DNA of 64,000 nucleotides from JBHEBG01 sp046557915 (lineage in GTDB: Bacteria > Bacteroidota > Bacteroidia > Flavobacteriales > Flavobacteriaceae): NCBI RefSeq assembly GCF_046557915.1, contig NZ_JBHEBG010000003.1, positions 124,001 through 188,000 of the forward strand, read 5' to 3'. The position numbers and the translations under genes are program-made. Below are positions 8,173-16,168 of the stretch, one piece after another. The notes beneath the pieces were generated by a model. The model saw nothing but the letters and a program-made list of their open reading frames with translations. It had not been told where the DNA came from and searched no databases. How positions within the stretch are numbered: the stretch's first letter is position 1; every line of letters begins with the position of its first letter.

Positions 8173-9378
8173 ATGTACATAAAGAGCATATTGGGCATTG
8201 TTTGCCTTGGTTTCACTACGTTCCTTGTAGCACAAGAAGAGGATTCTAAGAAATTGACCCACGACTTTGAACTGGAAGTAGAGGCAGAATACCGATATTT
8301 TACGGATGACGCCCAGTTTAACGGGCAAGAAGATCACTATCCGGCGGTTTCCTTTCAACCAGAATACAGCTTGGAATGGAACAAAGGTTATGAGAGCTTA
8401 AATTTTAAAGGTTTTTTAAGGGTAGATCGGGATGATGAACGTACGCATTGGGACATTCGCGAATTGTACTATCAAAAGGCCAAAAACAATTGGGAGCTTA
8501 ACGTAGGTCTTAAAAAGGTTTTTTGGGGAGTTATAGAAAGCAATCATTTGGTAGATATCATTAACCAGACCGATGCTGTGGAGACGTTTGATGGGGAAGA
8601 AAAATTGGGGCAACCCATGGTACAATTCAGCTACATAACCAATAAAATAGGCACCTTTGATTTTTTCTACCTGCCCTATCATAGAAAGCGCACTTTTGCA
8701 GGTAGCGAGGGGCGTTTACGTTTTGGAACTGTGATCAATAAGGATGATATTGGCTATGAGAGCGGAGCTCAGGAATGGCGGCAGGATATGGCAGTGCGCT
8801 GGAAACACTACTTCGGTATCGTAGACGTTGCACTTTCGCATTTTTACGGCAATGGCAGGGAACCACTCTTTGTCTTTGATGCGCAAGGCAATATTAACTC
8901 GTTCTATCCTGTAATCAATCAAACCGGGTTAGAAGTACAGATTACCCACGATGCCTTTCTATGGAAACTGGAATCCATCTATCGAAATGCGGATGCTCAG
9001 GACTTTTTGGCTCTGGCGGCAGGGGTAGAGTACACGTTTAGCAATATTGATGGCAACGGCCTCGATATTGGCATTTTGGGGGAATACTTGTATGATGAAC
9101 GAGACGAACTTGCCCTGAATGCCCTACAAAATGATGTATTCTTCGGTAGCCGAATTGCCTTTAACGATACCCAGGACACCTCTTTTCTTATTGGCGGAAT
9201 TGCCGATCTGAAATCGAGTAGTAAAATATTTAGTCTAGAGGCGTCTCGAAGATTTGGTAGCACCTGGACCGCTGAAGTGGAAGCACGTATTTTTAATTCC
9301 ATCGATCAAAATGAATTAATATTGGGTAATTTTCAGGACGATAGTTTTCTTAGGATTTCGATTTCGAAGTTTTTTTAG
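8173..9378 (+). CDS. Outer-membrane beta-barrel protein of the MMPL cassette
   Basis: 401 residues with a signal peptide (cleavage near VAQ at 20-21). The body has alternating aromatic/polar strands and ends in Phe (SISKFF), the usual barrel C-terminus. The conserved block ELNVGLKKVFWGVIESNHLVDIINQTD recalls DUF1302-type outer-membrane proteins, which in other phyla accompany an RND transporter and a DUF1329 periplasmic protein; that comparison is from memory. It lies 129 bp after the LolA-like gene with no clear promoter between. The role is inferred as the outer-membrane end of the cassette. Confidence 0.75.
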   Translation: MYIKSILGIVCLGFTTFLVAQEEDSKKLTHDFELEVEAEYRYFTDDAQFNGQEDHYPAVSFQPEYSLEWNKGYESLNFKGFLRVDRDDERTHWDIRELYYQKAKNNWELNVGLKKVFWGVIESNHLVDIINQTDAVETFDGEEKLGQPMVQFSYITNKIGTFDFFYLPYHRKRTFAGSEGRLRFGTVINKDDIGYESGAQEWRQDMAVRWKHYFGIVDVALSHFYGNGREPLFVFDAQGNINSFYPVINQTGLEVQITHDAFLWKLESIYRNADAQDFLALAAGVEYTFSNIDGNGLDIGILGEYLYDERDELALNALQNDVFFGSRIAFNDTQDTSFLIGGIADLKSSSKIFSLEASRRFGSTWTAEVEARIFNSIDQNELILGNFQDDSFLRISISKFF

Positions 9379-9513
9379 AGCTATTTGCAACTATAAATTT
9401 GGCAAGGAACATTGTTCCAAAATAATGTAAAAAAAATGTGCTTCAATATTTGCGGATTCGTTACAAAATGAAAGCGGATTTAACTACATTTATCGCCAAT
9501 TTTTAAACCGCAA

Positions 9514-10446
9514 ATGAAACAGATTACCAATACCATATTGATGATTAGGCCGGTTAGCTTTCGGATGAATGAACAGACGGCCGTAAACAATTATTTCCAG
9601 GAAGATCTGGATATTAAGAACAATGCAATAAATGCCAAGGCCCAAGAAGAGTTTGATGCGTTCGCAGCTGTTTTAAGGGACAAAGGCGTAAATGTGGTGG
9701 TGATTGATGATACCAAGAAACCAGATACCCCAGATTCTATATTCCCAAACAATTGGATATCCTTCCATGCCGATGGTACGGTGGGACTCTTTCCCATGTT
9801 TGCGGAAAACCGACGGGGAGAACGAAGACCTGAGATTTTGGACACCCTGGAGGAAAAAGGGTTTCTCATAGAGAATATCATGGACTATACCTCGGCCGAG
9901 GCCGAAGGATTCTTTTTGGAAGCTACCGGGAGTATTGCCATGGATAGGGTTAACAAAATTGCCTATTGTGCGCTATCCGCTAGGGCCGATGAAGAATTGT
10001 TTGTAGAATTTTGTGAAGATTTTGATTATGCACCGGTGATTTTCACAGCCAATCAAACTGTAAATGGTGAGCGTCTTCCAATCTATCATACCAACGTAAT
10101 GATGTGTTTGGCAGAACAGTTTTCAGTAATTTGTCTAGATACCATTGACGATAAAAAGGAACGTAAAACAGTAGTCGATCACCTTAAAAAAAGTGGGAAG
10201 GAGATTATAACGATCTCCGAAGCACAGATGCATCAATTTGCGGGTAATATGCTGCAAGTATTGGGTAATGACGATCAACGCCTTTTGGTAATGAGCAGTG
10301 CTGCATACAATAGCCTTACCTCAGAGCAAATAGAGACCATTCAGAAATCGAGTCAAATAGTACATAGTTCCTTGGATACCATAGAAACTTGTGGTGGTGG
10401 TAGCGCCCGTTGTATGATGGCCGAGGTGTTTTTGCCCAAGTCCTAA
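9514..10446 (+). CDS. ctlX: Citrulline utilization hydrolase CtlX family
   Basis: 310 residues of the arginine-deiminase-related CtlX family. The N-terminus NTILMIRPVSFRMNEQTAVN is characteristic, followed by DSIFPNNWISF near 74-84, FLEATGS near 134, YHTNVMM with His192, and a C-terminal TCGGGSARCM containing Cys293 and Cys300, the latter the expected nucleophile. CtlX was named for citrulline use in Francisella; whether it releases ornithine from citrulline here is unproved. A TACATTTA box at 9485-9492 is a candidate -7. It converges with the BCCT gene, the two stops being 6 bp apart. Confidence 0.88.
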   Translation: MKQITNTILMIRPVSFRMNEQTAVNNYFQEDLDIKNNAINAKAQEEFDAFAAVLRDKGVNVVVIDDTKKPDTPDSIFPNNWISFHADGTVGLFPMFAENRRGERRPEILDTLEEKGFLIENIMDYTSAEAEGFFLEATGSIAMDRVNKIAYCALSARADEELFVEFCEDFDYAPVIFTANQTVNGERLPIYHTNVMMCLAEQFSVICLDTIDDKKERKTVVDHLKKSGKEIITISEAQMHQFAGNMLQVLGNDDQRLLVMSSAAYNSLTSEQIETIQKSSQIVHSSLDTIETCGGGSARCMMAEVFLPKS

Positions 10447-10452
10447 TAGGAT

Positions 10453-11985
10453 CTATTTGCGATCAATTTTACGTTTCTTGCCTAAGATTACCTCCTTAAG
10501 GAAAACGGCCGTCATTGCAACCATAAAAAATGCGAAGGGCAAGGAAGTAATTATCAAGAGTTTTTGCACTGCGGTCAGTACATCAATATTTGGTTTGGCA
10601 GTACCGAGCACAATAAGGGCCAAAGTTGCCAATAGGATAAAAACGGACCAAAGCAACCTGTGTTTTTTGCTTGGATCTTTTTTGCCTTTGTCCGTAAACA
10701 TACTGAGTACAAATACCGCAGAATCCACAGAGGTTACCAAAAAGCTAATTAGCAAAACAATGGTGGTAAAATTAAGGACTCCGGCAAGAGGATAGTTTTC
10801 GAAGAATACAAAAATTGATGAAAACACGTTACCAAACTCATTATTATAAGTTCCCCATGTCTCAATAACATCAAAGGCCGATGTGCCAAAAACCGAAAAC
10901 CAAAAGAAAGTGCCTAGGGAAGGAATGATCAATACGCCCAGTAGCAGTTGGCGTAAGGTTCTCCCCTTAGAGATTCGAGCTATGAAGATACCTGTAAAAG
11001 GTGCCCATGCCAACCAAAACGCCCAATAATAAAATGTCCAATCCGTTAGAAAGGCAATACCAGGGTCATAACCATTGACCGCTATGCTCATAGGTACAAA
11101 GTCTATAACATAATGCAGCGTGGCCTTTGCAAAAGCTACCAAGATGGCGCCCATATCACTTAAGATAAATACAACCATCAGCAGCGCTAGGGTAATAAGA
11201 ATGTTAAGTTTGGAAATGAGTTTTATGCCCTTGTTTACCCCTTTCCAAGCAGAGATGAAGGCCAGGACCGAGATTATGGTTGCCAATAACAGCGTGGTGG
11301 GCAAACCAAATTTACCATCAAACACATGATTAAGTCCACCATTGATCTGGGCGGTGCCCAATCCAACGGCAGCTATAAGACCAAATACGGTAGTAATAAT
11401 GGTCATGATATCAATACCGTTCAAAGCCATTTTATTGGAAATGGTATCTTCTATGGTGGCACTTACCCTTACTTTCTTTTTACGAACGAAGAGTGCATAA
11501 CCAACAATCATGGCAAAGAGTCCATAAAAGGCCCATGCCGTAAACCCCCATTGGTAGAAGGTAAATTCCAAAGCTAAAATTTTGGGCTGTAATGTAGAGG
11601 TATAAGGTGGGTTTTGCTGCATAAAAACAGGCTCTTGAACGGCACGGAGCAATATGCCGGCACCCATACCGGCGCTATACAGCATAGCGGTCCATGCCCA
11701 TAGCGAATGTTCTGGTTTTTCCTTTTTTTTCCCAAGTTTTATCTTCCCAAGCGGAGAAATTGCAATACCCAATAGCAATAGTACACACCCAAGGCCTAGA
11801 TAGAGATAAAAATACCCAAAATAGTTCCGTACCCAAATGGAGGTAGATTCTATGGCTTCATAGCTCTTTTCAGTTGCAAAAAAAACGATAAGTGTTAGCA
11901 GAAATACGGTTCCTACGGAAAAAAGAAGTAGTGCATGCTTTCTTAATGCTTTATATAGTGTGATAAAATGGATTTTTAGCTTTTA
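10453..11985 (-). CDS. BCCT family transporter (start unresolved)
   Basis: Betaine/carnitine/choline-family secondary transporter. From the TTG codon at 11778 it has 441 residues, with GMGAGILL near 40 and the aromatic helix WTFYYWAFWLAWAPF typical of BCCT substrate sites. The frame stays open upstream to a TAA at 11983-11985. That extension encodes two more TM segments (ALLLFSVGTVFLLTLIVFF and NYFGYFYLYLGLGCVLLLLG) that BCCT proteins need, yet it contains no in-frame ATG, GTG or TTG. The upper bound given here is that stop, not a start. An ATG at 11936-11934 is out of frame by one base and is followed by a run of six T. A rare start codon, an indel or slippage are all possible. Usual substrates are compatible solutes. 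Confidence 0.85.
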
Positions 11986-13400
11986 ACAATATTTCTGATC
12001 ATCCCCTCAAAGATAAAATAATGAAAGGGAATTATGCTGTACCAGTACAGTCTACCTTTTAAGCCTTTAGGTCTAAAGGTGGCAGTTTGATGCAATACGT
12101 TATTTTCATCTATTTTAAATTCTAACCACGCTTCGCCCGGTAAACGCATTTCCGCAAACAGCAGTAGCCGCCGAGCAGATTTATCCGCGAGTAAAACCCG
12201 CCAAAAATCCAGGGCATCCCCAGGGTATAACTTATCCGGGTGGGTGCGCCCCCTTCTAAGGCCTACCCCTCCGCTTAATTTATCCAGGAAACCACGTAGT
12301 TTCCAAAGCCAATTGCCGTAGTACCATCCATTATCCCCACCAATTTTCCATATGTTTTGCAACACCTTTTGGTCATCATTTACTTTCATTCTTTTTTCAT
12401 CCTTTAACACCCCATATTTTGGTACCTGAATGTACTTTTCCAAATTTTTATCAAACCTTCCACTTACCATGCTGTCTTTCCAACTGCTTACAACCAAGTT
12501 TTGCTCAATTTTCTTAAAGGCCATTGCAATGGCCTCTTCATAGGTATGGGTCTCAATACCTAAAAGTTGCTCTAATCTGTTGTCTTTTGCTACCACTTCT
12601 ATTTTCATACTGTCCACAAGGCTCAGTGCTAGTTTATAAGAGGTAGAGGTTACAAAATAGAGCCAATATGAAGAAAGTTTAGGGGTCATAACCGGTACTG
12701 TAAATATCCAGTTTTTGAATCCTCTTACCCGTGCATATTGCTGCAGCATTTGTTTATATGTAAGCACATTGGGACTTGCAATATCAAAGGATTTGTTGAA
12801 CGTACTTTTATGTCCAAGTACCTTGGTCAAAAAAGATATAACATCTCTAATGGCTATGGGCTGTGTTTTAGTAAGTACCCATTTAGGGGTGATCATTATC
12901 GGCAGTTTTTCACATAAATCCCTGATTATTTCAAAAGAGGAACTCCCCGATCCCACAATAATTCCGGCTTTTAAAACGGTAAGATGGTATTTTCCTTTGG
13001 AGAGAATCTGCTCTACATTTTTTCGGGACCGGAGGTGCTTGGAGAGGTTTTCATCATTTACAATACCACTAAGGTATATCACCTGCCGTACCGAGGTGTT
13101 TCGCAGATACGAAATGAAATTAAGGGCCGTCGTAGCTTCCATTTCATCAAAGGTTGTTGTAGATGAACTCATGGAATGTATCAGAAAATATGCAGCGTCA
13201 ATATCATGGGGAACCAGGTTCTTGCTTATCGGTTTCAAAAAATCAATTTCTAAGATTTGTAGTTTAGCTCTTATTACGGGATCTATGGAAAGCCGTTCCT
13301 TATCGCGTACGGCACAAACTACCTGATGCCCTTGTTCTAACAGCTGTGGCAACAAACGCATACCGATATAACCATTGGCGCCGGTAAGTAATATTTTCAT
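11976..13400 (-). CDS. SDR family NAD(P)-binding protein with DUF2867 domain
   Basis: 474 residues. The N-terminal Rossmann motif GANGYIGMRLLP at 7-18 and an atypical extended-SDR core (AAYFLIHSM, QVIYLSGIV, TVLKAGIIVGSGSSSF) occupy about 300 residues. A C-terminal DUF2867 domain follows (GGVGLRRGRTHPDKL, PGEAWLEFKID, TATFRPKGLKGRLYW). This two-domain form is usually annotated as SDR family oxidoreductase; its substrate is unknown. It starts 3 bp after the stop of the gene at 13404-13829, so the two are probably translationally linked. Its 3' end overlaps the open N-terminal extension of the BCCT gene. Confidence 0.88.
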   Translation of the reverse strand: MKILLTGANGYIGMRLLPQLLEQGHQVVCAVRDKERLSIDPVIRAKLQILEIDFLKPISKNLVPHDIDAAYFLIHSMSSSTTTFDEMEATTALNFISYLRNTSVRQVIYLSGIVNDENLSKHLRSRKNVEQILSKGKYHLTVLKAGIIVGSGSSSFEIIRDLCEKLPIMITPKWVLTKTQPIAIRDVISFLTKVLGHKSTFNKSFDIASPNVLTYKQMLQQYARVRGFKNWIFTVPVMTPKLSSYWLYFVTSTSYKLALSLVDSMKIEVVAKDNRLEQLLGIETHTYEEAIAMAFKKIEQNLVVSSWKDSMVSGRFDKNLEKYIQVPKYGVLKDEKRMKVNDDQKVLQNIWKIGGDNGWYYGNWLWKLRGFLDKLSGGVGLRRGRTHPDKLYPGDALDFWRVLLADKSARRLLLFAEMRLPGEAWLEFKIDENNVLHQTATFRPKGLKGRLYWYSIIPFHYFIFEGMIRNIVKS

Positions 13401-13403
13401 GGT

Positions 13404-13829
13404 TTAGATGTCTTCAATGGATGTGGGCAAATTATCCGCTTTATAATCCAGTATTTTTTTAAAAAATTTCTGTACCGCCTTGGTATCGGAATTTACCTTT
13501 ATAAAATATTGATCTTTATGTACTGAATAGACACTTGCATTTCCCTTGTAAATGGTTAGTTTATAGTAGGGTATTACCAGCGCAAAAGTTTCTAAAAGCG
13601 ACCGAAACCTAACAATAATGCCCTTAGGACGCATTTCTATATTGCAACTATCTATAGTATTGTCCAAAATCAACAAATTCCGAATTTCCAAGCTGGTCTC
13701 CGTTATAAACATTTTTGGAGACCCTATACCACCCATTTTAAAGCGCTCTTTAAGCAGAAAGGGTTTTCCCACGGCCTCATCTACCTTTTTTGTTATTTCT
13801 TTATTGTTATAGGAAACATTAACCAGCAT
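13404..13829 (-). CDS. Conserved-looking protein of unknown function
   Basis: 141 residues, no signal peptide and no TM segment. I do not recognise a family. The sequence is mostly beta-prone, with basic patches (FLLKERFKMGGIGSPKMFI, IIVRFRSLLETFALVIPYYKL). It sits tightly between the MmcQ/YjbR gene (stop 3 bp upstream) and the SDR gene (start 3 bp downstream), so it is very likely expressed as part of that operon. Confidence 0.7.
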   Translation of the reverse strand: MLVNVSYNNKEITKKVDEAVGKPFLLKERFKMGGIGSPKMFITETSLEIRNLLILDNTIDSCNIEMRPKGIIVRFRSLLETFALVIPYYKLTIYKGNASVYSVHKDQYFIKVNSDTKAVQKFFKKILDYKADNLPTSIEDI

Positions 13830-13832
13830 AGC

Positions 13833-14213
13833 CTACTTTTTTTTTCCAAGGTGTTCTTCGTTTCGCAGCTCCAAGCGCGCCGTTTTTGGTAAGTTGGCCA
13901 CTACTAGGGCATACGATTTGTCTAACCACTGGTAAAGAAGTTCGTCGGCAACGGAACCGTCCATAAGTACTTTGCTCCAATGTTTTTTACTGAAATAGGA
14001 GGGGTCTTGCATTGCAGGATACATTGCCCTTAGTTCATCAATCGTTTCCGGATCACATTTTACACTGATACTTTCAAAAGTGTTTAGATCCGTAGCCGTG
14101 AACATCTTCCCTTTTACTTTAAACACTAAAATATCCGGTAATTTGGGAAAGGGAATGGATTCCGTCACTCCTTTTTTTGAGAGACAGTACTGGCGGTATG
14201 CTTCAATATTCAT
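13833..14213 (-). CDS. MmcQ/YjbR family protein
   Basis: 126 residues, the full length of the MmcQ/YjbR (CyaY-like fold) family. Landmarks are YCLSKKGVTESIPF, ILVFKVKGKMFTATDL, SVKCDP, FSKKHWSKVLMDGS near 85-100 and the C-terminal SYALVVANLPK. Members are small cytoplasmic proteins sometimes called DNA-binding, but their biochemical role is not firmly known. It is first in a minus-strand operon with the unknown protein and the SDR protein, divergent from argS across 170 bp. Confidence 0.9.
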   Translation of the reverse strand: MNIEAYRQYCLSKKGVTESIPFPKLPDILVFKVKGKMFTATDLNTFESISVKCDPETIDELRAMYPAMQDPSYFSKKHWSKVLMDGSVADELLYQWLDKSYALVVANLPKTARLELRNEEHLGKKK

Positions 14214-14353
14214 GGCTTTCTCAAAATTATAAAAGGTGAAAATTAGCGCTGTTGAGGTTAAATATGCTTTGTATCGTCCTTAAAGTTAACAAAATTAGGG
14301 GCCTTTAGTGGTTATCGTATCATTTTTCGATCTAAAAAAGCATATATTTTATG

Positions 14354-14361
14354 TAGTTTTG
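14354..14361 (+). promoter_or_regulatory. -7 promoter box of argS
   Basis: TAGTTTTG fits TAnnTTTG exactly and ends 22 bp before the argS ATG at 14384. The -33 region is only T-rich. Confidence 0.6.
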
Positions 14362-14383
14362 CAGCCTTAAATACCTGTAAGTA

Positions 14384-16162
14384 ATGAATATCCAAGAAGT
14401 CTTATCAACAAAAGTTAAGGAAGCCATTTCTTCTTTGTATTCCGTGGTACTCCCAACCGTTGAATTTCAACCCACACGCAAAGACTTTGAGGGAGATATA
14501 ACCGTAGTTGTTTTTCCTATGCTTCGCATTGTAAAAGGAAACCCGGTAGAAATTGGCAACGCCGTAGGGAGTTTTCTTGTAGACAATGTAAAGGAGGTAT
14601 CTGCCTTTAATGTGGTAAAAGGTTTTTTAAATATTTCAATCAGTGATAAGTACTATCTCAATTTTTTCAATACTATAAAAAACAACGCAAATTATGGTAC
14701 TGTTGAGGAGCAGGATAAAAAGGCTGTAATAGTGGAATATTCCTCGCCCAACACCAATAAGCCCCTGCACCTGGGTCATATTAGAAATAACCTGCTGGGC
14801 TATTCGGTTTCCGAAATCTTAAAAGCTTCCGGTAAGAAGGTGTATAAGACCCAAATAATAAACGACAGAGGCATCCATATTTGCAAGAGCATGGTGGCCT
14901 ATGTTAAGTTTGGAAAGGGAGAGGAACCCTCGGAAACCCTTAAGGGAGATAGGCTCGTTGGAAATTATTATGTTGCCTTTGATAAAGTTTATAAGGAACA
15001 GATTAAACAATTGGTAAATGAAGGGGTAGATATAAAGGCAGCAGAAAAAGAAGCCCCTATTTTGTTGGAAGCTCAGAAAATGCTGCGTAAATGGGAGGCC
15101 GGAGATACGGAGGTGGTAGCACTTTGGAAGAAAATGAATGCCTGGGTATATGCAGGGTTTGATATCACCTACAAAAATTTGGGTGTAGATTTTGACAAAT
15201 TATATTATGAAAGTGATACCTATTTATTGGGTAAGGATGTGGTTGCGGACGGTCTTAGAAAAGGGGTTTTCTTTAAAAAGGATGATGGTAGCGTATGGAT
15301 AGATCTTACCGATGAGGGGCTCGATGAGAAGATTGTATTACGCTCCGATGGTACCGCCGTTTATATGACACAAGATATAGGCACCGCCATTCAACGGGTT
15401 ACGGACCATCCGGATGTGGGCGGCATGGTGTATACTGTTGGCAATGAGCAAGATTACCATTTTAAAGTACTGTTTCTGTTACTTAAAAAGTTAGGTTTTT
15501 CCTGGGCAGAGAGCCTTTATCACCTAAGTTACGGTATGGTAGACCTCCCTAGCGGTAAAATGAAGAGCAGGGAAGGTACCGTAGTGGATGCTGATGACCT
15601 TATTGCGGATATGACGGCCACGGCCGAGAAAATTTCTAAAGAACTTGGCAAGTTGGAAGAGTATAACGAAGATGAAAAACAGCGTCTTTATAGGATGATA
15701 GGACTTGGAGCCCTAAAATATTACATTCTAAAGGTAGACCCCAAGAAAAGAATTTTGTTCGACCCGGAGGAGTCCGTGGATTTTCAGGGAAATACAGGAC
15801 CCTTCATTCAATATACCTATGCAAGGATACAGTCGATACTAAGAAAAGCGACCAGTATCGGTTTTAATGATACAATTCCGGACGTTTTGGTATTGCATCC
15901 CAAGGAAAAGGAACTTTTGAAACAAATACAATTGTTTCCGGAAACGGTATTGTTGGCCGCTGAGAACTATAGCCCGGCATTGATTGCCAATTATACCTAT
16001 GATTTGGTAAAAGAATTTAATTCGTTCTATCAAAATGTGTCCATATTAGGTGAGGAAGATGAACAAAAGAAAATCCTAAGGGTACAACTTTCCAAAAAGG
16101 TAGGCGAGGTCATTGCTTCGGCGTTTAAACTTTTGGGGATTTCTGTACCTCAGCGGATGTAA
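14384..16162 (+). CDS. argS: Arginyl-tRNA synthetase
   Basis: 592 residues, normal for bacterial ArgRS. The class Ia HIGH signature is HLGH at 129-132 within SSPNTNKPLHLGHIRNN, and the KMSKS loop is the degenerate GKMKSREG at 391-398, usual for ArgRS. An N-terminal additional domain (about 1-100) and a C-terminal DALR anticodon-binding domain (about 465-592, ending in SVPQRM) are present. It charges tRNA-Arg in the cytoplasm. It converges with the TonB receptor gene, with 6 bp between stops and no clear terminator. Confidence 0.97.
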   Translation: MNIQEVLSTKVKEAISSLYSVVLPTVEFQPTRKDFEGDITVVVFPMLRIVKGNPVEIGNAVGSFLVDNVKEVSAFNVVKGFLNISISDKYYLNFFNTIKNNANYGTVEEQDKKAVIVEYSSPNTNKPLHLGHIRNNLLGYSVSEILKASGKKVYKTQIINDRGIHICKSMVAYVKFGKGEEPSETLKGDRLVGNYYVAFDKVYKEQIKQLVNEGVDIKAAEKEAPILLEAQKMLRKWEAGDTEVVALWKKMNAWVYAGFDITYKNLGVDFDKLYYESDTYLLGKDVVADGLRKGVFFKKDDGSVWIDLTDEGLDEKIVLRSDGTAVYMTQDIGTAIQRVTDHPDVGGMVYTVGNEQDYHFKVLFLLLKKLGFSWAESLYHLSYGMVDLPSGKMKSREGTVVDADDLIADMTATAEKISKELGKLEEYNEDEKQRLYRMIGLGALKYYILKVDPKKRILFDPEESVDFQGNTGPFIQYTYARIQSILRKATSIGFNDTIPDVLVLHPKEKELLKQIQLFPETVLLAAENYSPALIANYTYDLVKEFNSFYQNVSILGEEDEQKKILRVQLSKKVGEVIASAFKLLGISVPQRM

Positions 16163-16168
16163 GAACGG

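Noticed and set aside
9406..9418. GGAAC-ATT-GTTCC inverted repeat upstream of ctlX
   Set aside because: Only 5-bp arms, far from the candidate -7 box, and not repeated near related genes.
12715..13326. 203-codon frame opposite the SDR gene
   Set aside because: Antisense to a clear Rossmann protein; codon pattern follows the sense gene.
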